From the NCBI RefSeq assembly GCF_900091585.1, contig NZ_FMHT01000003.1, forward strand, positions 1,302,001 through 1,366,000: a DNA stretch of 64,000 nt. The letters are read 5' to 3'. Under the pieces are notes generated by a model. The model did no database searches and was not told where the DNA came from. It saw only the letters and a list, made by a program, of their open reading frames with translations. Within the stretch, counting starts at the first letter, position 1. Every line of letters begins with the position of its first letter. The DNA is from Micromonospora nigra. GTDB taxonomy: Bacteria > Actinomycetota > Actinomycetes > Mycobacteriales > Micromonosporaceae. Made by a program: the position numbers and the translations under genes. Below are positions 1 to 8,101 of this stretch, piece after piece.

Positions 1-2
1 TG

Positions 3-1073
3 CGCTGGTACGGCGGGGTGCACCAGTTCGGCTACAGCCTGCTCACCCAGCCGGTGATGGCCGTCCTGGGTGTCCGGGTCACCGGGGCGCTGGCGCTGGT
101 CGCGGCGGCGGCGGCGTTCGCGGCGCTGCTGGTGCGCGTCCGGGTGCCCCGACCGCTGGCGGGGGCCCTGGTCGGGGTGGCCGCGATCGCCGGGAACCTG
201 GTCGCCGGTCGGGTCACCTACGGCGTGGGCGTGGCGTTCGGGCTGGCCGCACTGCTGGCACTCACCCTGCCGACCCACCGGCGGGGCGAGCCACCACCTC
301 GGCCGGGCCGGCCGCCCCGCCAGCCTGGACTGTCGCACCGGCCGGGCCTGCGGCTGGGGCTCGCCGCCACCGGCGCACTGCTCGCCTCGGCGGCCAGTCC
401 GGTGGCCGGGCTGTTCGTCGGCCTCGCCGGTGCGGCGCTGCTGCTGTCCCGCCGGTACGCCGACGGCCTGGCCCTCGGTGTCGCGGCGGCGCTGCCCCTC
501 GGCGTGACGGCGCTGCTCTTCGGTGACGGGGGCTGGATGAACATCAGCCGCACCGACACCGTCCGCGCGGTGGTGACGGCGCTGCTGGTGGCGGCGCTGG
601 TCGGATACCGGCCGGTGCGGGTGGGGGCGCTGCTGGCGGCGGGCGGGGTGCTGGTCGCCGCGCTGGTGCACACCCCGGTCGGCCTGAACGCGACCCGGCT
701 GGCGGCGATGTTCGCCCTGCCGCTGCTGGCCGCCGCCGCCCGCCCGCCCGCCTGGGCGGCGCTGCTGCCGCGCCTGGGCACGGGGTCCAGCCGGGGGTCG
801 GCGGGTCCCGGGGGCCAGCCGGCACGCGCGGCGGAACGGCCCCCCGAGGGCCAGCCGGCACGCGAGGCCGCGCGGGCCCGCGCGGCGGGGCGGGCACGCG
901 AGGTCAGGCGCGCCGGCGAGGCGTCGAGGTGGCCGCCCTGGTGGCGCTGCTCGCGGCGGTGTGCTGGTGGCAGCCGCCGGTGGTCCCGGCCGACCTGCGC
1001 AGCATCGGCGACCCGACCAGCCGGGCGGCCTACTTCGCCCCGCTGCGCGACTTCCTCGCCGGGCAGCGCCTGA
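3..1073 (+). CDS. Multi-pass membrane protein, N-terminal part (truncated by left edge, probable frameshift)
   Basis: The reading frame is already open at the first base, so the true start lies outside the window; the first visible residues read RWYGGVHQFGYSLL. Long hydrophobic Ala/Leu/Val segments up to about position 770 form several transmembrane helices. After about 780 the frame changes character to a Gly/Pro/Arg-rich, non-hydrophobic stretch and ends at 1073, while another frame, from 929, carries the expected continuation. This suggests one long gene of a GT-C-like or other polytopic membrane family broken by a 1-2 nt change in the repetitive GC-rich linker at 780-928. The family is not identified with confidence; the membrane nature is clear from the hydrophobicity. 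Confidence 0.55.
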   Translation, partial: RWYGGVHQFGYSLLTQPVMAVLGVRVTGALALVAAAAAFAALLVRVRVPRPLAGALVGVAAIAGNLVAGRVTYGVGVAFGLAALLALTLPTHRRGEPPPRPGRPPRQPGLSHRPGLRLGLAATGALLASAASPVAGLFVGLAGAALLLSRRYADGLALGVAAALPLGVTALLFGDGGWMNISRTDTVRAVVTALLVAALVGYRPVRVGALLAAGGVLVAALVHTPVGLNATRLAAMFALPLLAAAARPPAWAALLPRLGTGSSRGSAGPGGQPARAAERPPEGQPAREAARARAAGRAREVRRAGEASRWPPWWRCSRRCAGGSRRWSRPTCAASATRPAGRPTSPRCATSSPGSA

Positions 1074-1612
1074 CCGGACGGGTGGAGGTGCCGCCGACCC
1101 GCAACTACTGGGAGGCCGCGTCGCTGGGCGAGGTGCCGCTGGCCCGGGGCTGGCTGCGGCAGGCCGACATCGACCGCAACCCGCTGTTCTTCACCACGGT
1201 CCCCGGTGCCGCCGGCACCGGCGTGCCGCTGACCCCGGACACCTACCGGGCCTGGCTGGTCGAGAACGCCGTGCAGTTCGTGGCGGTCCCCGACGCGCCG
1301 CTGTCCTGGGTGGGGCGGGCCGAGGCGCACCTCGTCACGGCAGGGCTGCCGTACCTGACGCCGGTCTGGTCCGGCCCGCACTGGCGGGTCTGGGCGGTGA
1401 CCGACCCGACCCCGCTGGTCGGCGCACCGGGTGTGCTGGTCGCGCAGGACGGGGCCGCGGTGACGTTCGAGACGACCGGCCCGGGGGTGGTTCCGGTGCG
1501 GGTGCGCCACAGCCCCTGGCTGACGGCGTCCGGCGGCGGTGTCGTGCGGGCGTCCGGCGACTGGGTGACCGTGACCGTGCCCGGTGCCGGCCGCTACACC
1601 CTCGGCAGCTGA
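929..1612 (+). CDS. C-terminal part of the same membrane protein (soluble domain)
   Basis: It begins with a hydrophobic segment (VAALVALLAAVCWW), the likely last membrane helix, followed by about 200 soluble residues containing PPTRNYWEA, LARGWLRQADIDRNPLFF and YRAWLVENAVQFVAVP. From memory, such WEA / RGWxRQxD / NPLFF / WLVENxVxYVAxP patterns occur in the extracytoplasmic C-terminal domain of large actinobacterial polytopic membrane proteins. The GTG at 929 lacks a convincing ribosome binding site, and the frame is also open upstream. I therefore read it as the second half of the interrupted gene that enters from the left, not as an independent gene. The alternative is a real split gene producing two polypeptides. 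Confidence 0.5.
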   Translation: MAALVALLAAVCWWQPPVVPADLRSIGDPTSRAAYFAPLRDFLAGQRLTGRVEVPPTRNYWEAASLGEVPLARGWLRQADIDRNPLFFTTVPGAAGTGVPLTPDTYRAWLVENAVQFVAVPDAPLSWVGRAEAHLVTAGLPYLTPVWSGPHWRVWAVTDPTPLVGAPGVLVAQDGAAVTFETTGPGVVPVRVRHSPWLTASGGGVVRASGDWVTVTVPGAGRYTLGS

Positions 1613-1724
1613 ACACCGACTTTTGCCAAACCAGCAATCTTTCTTGCCGGTACGTGTGCGGCGCCGGACGATCGGTGCGGCGGGGCCCAGAGGATGGGGC
1701 CCGGCAACCACCTGAGGAGGAAGC

Positions 1725-2411
1725 ATGCGCCACGACGGCGAGACCGCACCGCGCACCCACCGGCAGCCGACGCAGGACCGGCCGGCCGGAGTGGACGACG
1801 AGACGGCCCGGTTCTGGGACGACCTCTACGGCCAGCGGGAACGACGCTGGAGCGGGCGGGCGAACCCGCACCTGGTCGACGTCGCCGGCCCGCTGCCCGC
1901 CGGCACCGTGCTGGACCTCGGCTGCGGCGAGGGCGGCGACGCGGTCTGGCTGGCCCGTCAGGGCTGGCGGGTGACCGCGGTCGACGTCTCGGCCACCGCC
2001 CTGGACCGGGCCGGGGCGGCCGTCGCCGCCGCCGGTGTCGCCGCCCGCGTCGAGTTCCAGCGGCACGACCTCACCCGCACCTTCCCCACCGGAACGTACG
2101 ACCTGGTGTCCGCGCAGTTCCTCCAGTCGCCGCTGGAGTTCCCCCGGCTGGAGGTGCTGCGCGCGGCGGCCCGGGCGGTGGCCCCCGGCGGCCGGCTCCT
2201 CGTCGTCGAGCACGGCGAGGTGCCCCCGTGGGCGCGGGCCGCCCACCCGGACGTCCAGTTCCCCACCCCGCAGGAGACTCTGGCGGGGCTGGACCTGGAA
2301 CCGGGCCGCTGGGAGACCGAGCGGCTCGACGCGCCGCGCCGCACCGCCACCGGCCCCGACGGTCAGCCCGGTCACCTGGTCGACCACCTGGTGCTGGTGC
2401 GCCGCCGGTAG
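1725..2411 (+). CDS. Class I SAM-dependent methyltransferase
   Basis: A 228-residue protein with a class I methyltransferase core. Motif I is VLDLGCGEGGDAVWLA (about residues 64-79); the acidic end of beta-2 is VTAVDVS (about 84-90); a motif resembling post-II is YDLVSAQFL (about 125-133); and RAVAPGGRLLVVEHGE is the usual motif III region. Overall it resembles TehB/UbiE-like small-molecule methyltransferases. The substrate cannot be told from sequence. The ATG at 1725 has a good ribosome binding site (GAGGAGG, 6-8 nt upstream). The gene stands alone: it converges on glnE, whose stop is only 7 nt away on the other strand. Confidence 0.85.
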   Translation: MRHDGETAPRTHRQPTQDRPAGVDDETARFWDDLYGQRERRWSGRANPHLVDVAGPLPAGTVLDLGCGEGGDAVWLARQGWRVTAVDVSATALDRAGAAVAAAGVAARVEFQRHDLTRTFPTGTYDLVSAQFLQSPLEFPRLEVLRAAARAVAPGGRLLVVEHGEVPPWARAAHPDVQFPTPQETLAGLDLEPGRWETERLDAPRRTATGPDGQPGHLVDHLVLVRRR

Positions 2412-2417
2412 CGGCCG

Positions 2418-5400
2418 TCAGCCCTCCAGCACCCGTTCCATCGCCGTCCGGGACCGGCGGCCGGTGCGCAGGTACTCGTCGAGGAACTCGCCCGGGTCGT
2501 CCCGGCCGAGCAGCCGCACCACCCCCGCCAGTTCCACCCCGTGCCGGGGCAACTGGTCGCCGGCGCGGCCCCGCACCAGCATCAGCGCGTTGCGGACCTG
2601 CGCGGCGAGCGTCCAGCCGGCCGCCAGGGCCTCGGCGTCCGCCGGGTCGACCAGGCCCGCGTCCCGCGCCGCCGACAGGGCGTCGAGGGTACGCGTGCCG
2701 CGCAGGGCCCGGTTCCCGCCGGCGTGCCGGAGCTGGAGCAGCTGCACCGCCCACTCGACGTCGGCCAGGCCACCCCGACCCAGCTTGGTGTGGGTGGCCG
2801 GGTCGGCGCCCCGGGGCAGCCGCTCGTTCTCCACCCGTGCCTTGATCCGCCGGATCTCGACGACCTGTTCGCGGGTCAGCCCGTCGGCCGGGTAGCGGAC
2901 CGGGTCGACCAGGGTCTCGAACTCGGCACCCAGGTCGGCGTCGCCGCAGACGAACCGGGCGCGCAGCAGCGCCTGCGCCTCCCACACCTTCGACCAGCGC
3001 GCGTAGTACTGCGCGTAGGCGGCGAGGCTGCGCACCAGGGGGCCCTGCCGGCCCTCGGGGCGCAGGTCGGCGTCGACACCGAGCGGCGGGTCGGGAGCGG
3101 GCATGCCGAGCAGCCGGCGCAGTTCCTCGGCGATCGACTGGGCGGCGGCGCTGGCGGCGCTCTCCGCCATCCCGTCCGGCGGGTCGTAGACGAACAGCAC
3201 GTCGGCGTCGGACAGGTAGTTCGACTCGTACCCGCCGAGGCGACCCATGCCGATCACCGCGAGACGCAGCCCCGGCGTGGGCGGCTGCGCGGCCTGCGCG
3301 GCCCGCAGCGCGGCGGCGAGGGTGGCGTCGGTGACGTGGGACAGCGCGGTGCCCACCGCGGTGACGTCCGCCAGACCGGGGGCCGCCCGCCCGCCGCCGT
3401 CGGGGCGCGGCGGAGCGGGGGCCAGCGAGCCGGCGCGGCTGAGGACATCGGTGCAGGCGAGCCGGACCAGTTCCCGGCGACGCAGCGCGCGGACCGCCCG
3501 GGTGGCCTCGACCGGGTCGGCGTGCCGCCCCGCCGCGGCGGCGAAGCCGGTGCAGAGCACGTCGCGCGGGCGTGGCGTCAGCTCGGTCTCCTCGGCCAAC
3601 AGGCGCAGCGCCTCCGGCTCCCGGGAGAGCAGGTCGGCGATGTACCGGGACGACGACAGCACCCGGGCGAGCCGGCGGGCCACCGGCCCGGAGTCCCGCA
3701 GCAGCCGCAGATACCACGGGGTGCTGCCGAGCGAGTCGGAGACCTGGCGGTAGTTGAGCAGCCCGCGATCCGGTTCGGGGGCGTCGGCGAACTCGCTGAG
3801 CAGCACCGGCAGCAGCGTGCGTTGGATCGCGGCGGTGCGGCTCACCCCGCCGGTGAGGGACTGGAGGTGACGCAGCGCCCCGGCCGGGTCGGCGAAGCCG
3901 AGGATCTCCAGCCGGTTGCGGGCCGCCTCCGGGGTCAGCCGCAGCCCGTCGGCCGGCACGCGGGCCACCGACTCCAGCAGCGGCCGGTAGAGCAGCTTGG
4001 CGTGCAGCCGGCGTACCTCGGTGGCGTGGGTGACCCACTCGGCGCGGAACTCCTCGACGGCGCTGCGGCCCGGCCCGGCCGTGTGGCCCAGCGCGGTGGC
4101 CAGCCAGCGCAGCCCGGCGGGATCCGTCGGCACGGTGTGGGTGCGTCGCAGCCCCTGGAGCTGGAGGCGGTGCTCGACGTTGCGCAGGAAGCGGTAGCCG
4201 CGCAGCAGGGCCTCCCCGTCGGCGCGGCCCACGTAGCCGCCGGTGACCAGCGCACGCAACGCCGGGATGGTGCCGGGCGGTCGCAGCGACTCGTCGCCGC
4301 GACCGTGGACGAGTTGCAGCAGCTGGACGGCGAACTCGATGTCGCGCAGCCCGCCCGGACCGCGCTTGATCTCGCGTTCCAGCTCCTTCGGCGGGATGTT
4401 GTCGATGATCCTGCGGCGCATGGCCCGGACGTCCTCGACCGCCTCCGGGCGTTCGGCGGCCCGCCACACCAGCGGGGCCAGCGCGTCGATCCACTCCCGG
4501 CCCAACGCCAGGTCACCGGCCGCCGGGCGGGCCTTGAGCAGGGCCTGGAACTCCCAGGTGCGCGCCCAGCGGCGGTAGTAGGCCAGGTGGCTGGCGAGCG
4601 TACGCACCAGCGGGCCCCGGTTGCCCTCGGGGCGCAGCGCGGCGTCGACCGGCCAGGCGACCAGGCCGCAGACGTGGATCAGCCGGGTGGCGACCGTGGT
4701 GGCCGCCGGCAGGTCGTCGTCCTCGGCGGCCACGAAGATCACATCGACGTCGGAGACGTAGTTCAGCTCCCCGCCCCCGCACTTGCCCATCGCCACCACG
4801 GCCAGCCTCGGCGCGGGCGTGCCCTGCGGCAGTTCCGCGACGGCGATCGCGTACGCGGCCGACAGGGTGGCGTCGGCCAGCGTCGACAGCGCGGCCATGG
4901 TCTGCTCCAGCCCGCGCCCCCCGGTCAGGTCAGCCGCCGCGATGCGCAGCAACGCCAGCCGGTAGGCCCGCCGCAGCACCGCCACCGGGTTGCCGTCGCC
5001 GCCCAGGTCGAGCCGCCCGTCGGCGGTCGGTGCGAGCCCGTCGGGCGCGGTGCGCAGCGTCGCCCACTGGTCGGGGTTGGCGACCAGGTGGTCACCGAGC
5101 GCCGAGGAGGCCCCCAGCACGGCGACCAGCCGCCGACGCAGCCCCGGATCGTCGTGCAGCGCGCCGAGCAGCGCCGAGCCCGCGCCGATACCGCCCGGGG
5201 CGCCCACTGAGCCGTTCCCACCAGAACCGGCCGCCGCGTCGTTCCCGCCACCCGGGCCGGCCGTCGTGCCGTTCCCACCACCCGGGCGGGCCGTCGCGCC
5301 GTTTCCGCCGCGCACCGCCCGCCGCTCAGCCTCGACGAGGCGGTGCAGTTGGCGCAGGGCCAGATCCGGGTCGGCGGCCCGGGAGAGCGCAGAGAGCAGG

Positions 5401-5558
5401 TCCTGGGCCCGGTCGTCGGTGGGCTCCTGCGTCTCCGGCCGCCACAGGGCGAGACCGTCCGGGCCGAGCAGGTCGGCGGCGCGGGCACCGACGAGGTCGT
5501 CGGTGCTGCCGAAGCCGTACCGGGCCAGGCGACCTGCGGCGCTGGTCGGCCGGCCCAT
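2418..5558 (-). CDS. glnE: Bifunctional glutamine-synthetase adenylyltransferase/deadenylase
   Basis: At 1046 residues it has the tandem architecture of GlnE, which adds AMP to or removes it from a tyrosine of glutamine synthetase I in response to nitrogen status. Two nucleotidyltransferase modules are visible: GGGELNYVSDVDVIF (about residues 258-272) and GGYESNYLSDADVLF (about 773-787), each with the G-S/D-x-D metal-binding pattern and each followed by an RPEG motif and a helical PII-uridylyltransferase-like region. Residues about 82-119 form a Gly/Asn/Ala-rich repeat not expected in the family. The start codon overlaps the stop of the upstream amidotransferase gene by one base (TGATG), so translation is probably coupled. 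Confidence 0.96.
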   Translation of the reverse strand: MGRPTSAAGRLARYGFGSTDDLVGARAADLLGPDGLALWRPETQEPTDDRAQDLLSALSRAADPDLALRQLHRLVEAERRAVRGGNGATARPGGGNGTTAGPGGGNDAAAGSGGNGSVGAPGGIGAGSALLGALHDDPGLRRRLVAVLGASSALGDHLVANPDQWATLRTAPDGLAPTADGRLDLGGDGNPVAVLRRAYRLALLRIAAADLTGGRGLEQTMAALSTLADATLSAAYAIAVAELPQGTPAPRLAVVAMGKCGGGELNYVSDVDVIFVAAEDDDLPAATTVATRLIHVCGLVAWPVDAALRPEGNRGPLVRTLASHLAYYRRWARTWEFQALLKARPAAGDLALGREWIDALAPLVWRAAERPEAVEDVRAMRRRIIDNIPPKELEREIKRGPGGLRDIEFAVQLLQLVHGRGDESLRPPGTIPALRALVTGGYVGRADGEALLRGYRFLRNVEHRLQLQGLRRTHTVPTDPAGLRWLATALGHTAGPGRSAVEEFRAEWVTHATEVRRLHAKLLYRPLLESVARVPADGLRLTPEAARNRLEILGFADPAGALRHLQSLTGGVSRTAAIQRTLLPVLLSEFADAPEPDRGLLNYRQVSDSLGSTPWYLRLLRDSGPVARRLARVLSSSRYIADLLSREPEALRLLAEETELTPRPRDVLCTGFAAAAGRHADPVEATRAVRALRRRELVRLACTDVLSRAGSLAPAPPRPDGGGRAAPGLADVTAVGTALSHVTDATLAAALRAAQAAQPPTPGLRLAVIGMGRLGGYESNYLSDADVLFVYDPPDGMAESAASAAAQSIAEELRRLLGMPAPDPPLGVDADLRPEGRQGPLVRSLAAYAQYYARWSKVWEAQALLRARFVCGDADLGAEFETLVDPVRYPADGLTREQVVEIRRIKARVENERLPRGADPATHTKLGRGGLADVEWAVQLLQLRHAGGNRALRGTRTLDALSAARDAGLVDPADAEALAAGWTLAAQVRNALMLVRGRAGDQLPRHGVELAGVVRLLGRDDPGEFLDEYLRTGRRSRTAMERVLEG

Positions 5559-6322
5559 CAGTGCCCGAGCAGGGGAAGGCTGCGGACGGGGGCCTCGTCC
5601 AGCTCGCCGAGCGCCAGCGCGGCGAACCGGGCGGCGAAGGGCTGCCAGACCTCCTCCACGTCGGCCATCACCGCGTCGCAGGCCGCCACCACCAGCTCGG
5701 GGTCGTGGCCCAGCTCGGCCAGCAGCGCGGAGTTACGCGCCCAGTCGGCGATCATGGCGGTGTCGCACTCGATGTGGAACTGCAGGCCCCAGGCCCGGTC
5801 GCCGAGGCGGAACGCCTGGTGCGGGTAGCGGGTGGAGGCGGCCAGCAGGGTGGCCCCCCGGGGCAGCTCGGTGATCTCGTCGGAGTGCCACTGGAGCACG
5901 TCGGGGATCAGCGGCACGTAGCGGAACAGCGGATCCGCCTCGGCGGCGTCCCGCCGGCCCACCACCGCGGGGCCGACCTCGGGCCCGGACGGGCTGCGCT
6001 CGACCAGACCGGCGTGGGCGGTGGCGAGCAGCTGCGCGCCCAGGCAGACCGCCAGGGTGGGCACCCGGTGCCGGACCGCCTTGCGCAGCAACCGCTCCAC
6101 CGCCGGGAACCAGGGCGCCCCGGGCCCGCCGTCGGGCAGCTCGTATGCCTGCTGCTCCCCGCCCAGCACGACCAGCGCGGCGTACCCGTCGAGGTCGGCG
6201 GGGAGGTCCTCGCCCGCGTGCGGGCGCACCACCCGCAGGCCGAGGCCGGCCTCGGTCAGCCACTCCCCCAGCCGGCGTGCGTCGTCGGTCGGGTCGTTCT
6301 CGATCACCAGCGCGGTTGCCAC
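5558..6322 (-). CDS. Type 1 glutamine amidotransferase (GMP-synthase-like)
   Basis: A 254-residue class I glutamine amidotransferase domain protein. The nucleophile elbow LAVCLGAQLLA (Cys about 119) and the catalytic His-x-Glu in LQFHIE (about residues 186-191) are both present, so hydrolysis of glutamine is plausible. No synthetase domain follows, so the ammonia acceptor is unknown. The family includes stand-alone GMP-synthase-like amidotransferases and gamma-glutamyl hydrolases. It starts with GTG at 6322 and is translationally coupled to glnE, which suggests a nitrogen-related role (inference). It is divergent from the LD-carboxypeptidase gene, with about 95 bp between them. Confidence 0.85.
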   Translation of the reverse strand: MATALVIENDPTDDARRLGEWLTEAGLGLRVVRPHAGEDLPADLDGYAALVVLGGEQQAYELPDGGPGAPWFPAVERLLRKAVRHRVPTLAVCLGAQLLATAHAGLVERSPSGPEVGPAVVGRRDAAEADPLFRYVPLIPDVLQWHSDEITELPRGATLLAASTRYPHQAFRLGDRAWGLQFHIECDTAMIADWARNSALLAELGHDPELVVAACDAVMADVEEVWQPFAARFAALALGELDEAPVRSLPLLGH

Positions 6323-6417
6323 GCGTCGAGGCTATCCGGTCGTCCCGACAAAGGCCGGAACGGCTCCACCGGGCGGCTGGCACGGTGTCGGGGTTCTGGC
6401 AGCTAGGCTCTGCCGCT

Positions 6418-7362
6418 GTGTCCGACCGCCGCACTCCCGACGACACCGTCGTCCGCCCACCGGCCCTGCGTCCCGGCGACACGGTGATGCTGGTGTCGCC
6501 GTCCGGGCCGACCCGGCCCGAGCGGGTGGCCCGGGGCATCGAGCTGATCACCGGGTGGGGACTGCGACCGGTGCCCGCGCCGAACGCGTACGCCCGGCAG
6601 GGCTATCTGGCCGGCGGGGACGCGCTGCGCGCCGCGGACCTGAACGCGGCCTTCGCCGACCCGCAGGTACGCGGGGTGATCTGCACCCGGGGCGGGTACG
6701 GCGCGCAGCGGGTGGTGGACGCGATCGACATGGCGGCGGTGCACCGCGACCCGAAGGTGGTCGCCGGCTTCTCCGACATCACCGCGTTGCAGTTCGCGCT
6801 GTGGCGGGGTGCCCGACTGGCGACCGTGCACGGGCCCGGGGCGGTCTGGCTCGACGAACGGACCCCGCCGCGCTCGGCGGAGTCGCTGCGCGCCGCGCTC
6901 ACCACCACCCGCCCGGTCACGGTCGTCGCCGATCCGTTCGAGGAGACCCACCCGGTGCGGGTGCCCGGACGTGCCACCGGGCCGCTGCTCGGCGGCAACC
7001 TGTGCCTGGTCGTGGCCTCGCTGGGCACCCCGGACATGCCCGACCTGACCGGGGCGGTGCTGCTGCTGGAGGACGTGCAGGAACCGCCGTACAAGATCGA
7101 CAGGATGCTCACCCAGCTCCGCCGGGCCGGCGTGCTCGACGGGCTGGCGGGGGTGGCGGTGGGTCAGTTCACCGACTGCGCCGACGGCTGGGACGTCGGC
7201 GTGGTCGACGTGCTCGCCGACCGCCTCGGCGATCTGGGCGTGCCGGTGCTCGGCGGTCTGCCGATCGGGCACGGCGTCGGGCAGCTCACCGTTCCCGTCG
7301 GCACCGACGCCACCCTCGACGCGACCGCCGGCACCCTCACGGTCTGTCCCGCCGTCCGCTGA
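6418..7362 (+). CDS. LD-carboxypeptidase, peptidase family S66 (LdcA/MccF-like)
   Basis: A 314-residue protein of the S66 serine peptidase family. These enzymes cut L,D-peptide bonds in murein tetrapeptides, or cleave microcin C-like conjugates. Seen in the sequence: VMLVSPSGP at the N-terminus, the oxyanion-region signature ICTRGGYGAQR, the nucleophile motif GFSDIT (Ser about 120), a C-terminal LLEDVQEPPYKIDRML block and a late PIGHG with the family histidine. I chose the GTG at 6418 because it gives the usual family length and starts right before the conserved PALRPGDTV strand; the frame is open further upstream but overlaps the divergent amidotransferase gene there. Confidence 0.9.
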   Translation: MSDRRTPDDTVVRPPALRPGDTVMLVSPSGPTRPERVARGIELITGWGLRPVPAPNAYARQGYLAGGDALRAADLNAAFADPQVRGVICTRGGYGAQRVVDAIDMAAVHRDPKVVAGFSDITALQFALWRGARLATVHGPGAVWLDERTPPRSAESLRAALTTTRPVTVVADPFEETHPVRVPGRATGPLLGGNLCLVVASLGTPDMPDLTGAVLLLEDVQEPPYKIDRMLTQLRRAGVLDGLAGVAVGQFTDCADGWDVGVVDVLADRLGDLGVPVLGGLPIGHGVGQLTVPVGTDATLDATAGTLTVCPAVR

Positions 7363-7542
7363 TCGAGGCGGTCGACGGGCCGGTGGCGGCGGGCCGCTTT
7401 GTCGGTTGGGGGCCGCGCGGTTTGCGGCGTACCGGGCTGTCCGGTGCCCGGGATGCCGCGGATTGCCGCAACTGGGGCCGCCCAGCACGGGGACGGCCAG
7501 GTTCCCCGCAACCGAGATCTCAGCCGGCCGCCGTCCGGCCGG

Positions 7543-7968
7543 TCAGGCGATGCAGGCGCAGACGATCAGCGCGGCGCCGAAGTGGGTGGCGGCGCTGACC
7601 CGGGCCGCCGGATGCGGCTCGTCGGAGCAGATGATCTCGCCGAGCTTGCCGGGGGTCAGCAGGTCGAGCACGAAGAACGCCAGCGCCATGATGAGCAGCC
7701 CGACGCCGCCGAAGACGAGCGTCGAGGCGATGCCCTTGGCGAAGTCGCTGTAGCTGGTCAGGATCGCCGTGAACACGATGCCCGCGACGCCGAGCTGGTT
7801 CGCCGCCAGGAGCAGGCCGGCGTTGGCGTTGCGGCGGACCCAGATCAGCTCCCGCAGCCTGCCGGGCGTGAGCAGGTCGACCAGGACGAAGCCGGCGACC
7901 ATCAGGGCAACCCCGACCACCCCGTAGACCACGCTCTGCCACGCTCCGCTGAGCAGATCCTCCAGCAC
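7543..7968 (-). CDS. DUF350 family membrane protein
   Basis: A 141-residue protein of two related halves, each with a pair of hydrophobic helices ending in FVLVDLLTPGRL (about residues 24-35) and FVLDLLTPGKLGE. This duplicated LTPG(K/R)L pattern is typical of DUF350 proteins, integral membrane proteins of unknown function found in many bacteria. The frame extends upstream, but the GTG at 7968 follows a clear GGGAGG ribosome binding site, so that start was chosen. It lies alone between the LD-carboxypeptidase gene and the glutamine synthetase gene, on the same strand as the latter. Confidence 0.82.
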   Translation of the reverse strand: MLEDLLSGAWQSVVYGVVGVALMVAGFVLVDLLTPGRLRELIWVRRNANAGLLLAANQLGVAGIVFTAILTSYSDFAKGIASTLVFGGVGLLIMALAFFVLDLLTPGKLGEIICSDEPHPAARVSAATHFGAALIVCACIA

Positions 7969-8101
7969 CGACTGCCTCCCGCCTCCACCGCCGGCCGAGG
8001 TGCCGGCGCAGTGATCGAGACGATAGCCTCCCGACGCCACCAGCGGCAGTCCGGGCGTCGGCCCACCGGGCCGGACCGCCCGATCGGCCGGCGGGTGCGA
8101 G

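Noticed and set aside
218..1756. Long minus-strand open frame of 512 codons across the left membrane-protein gene
   Set aside because: It is the GC-bias shadow of the plus-strand gene; the translation is Arg/Pro/Gly-rich without domains.
2541..5210. 889-codon plus-strand frame inside glnE
   Set aside because: It is an antisense shadow of the high-GC glnE gene, rich in Gln, Gly, Arg and Val, with no motif or ribosome binding site.
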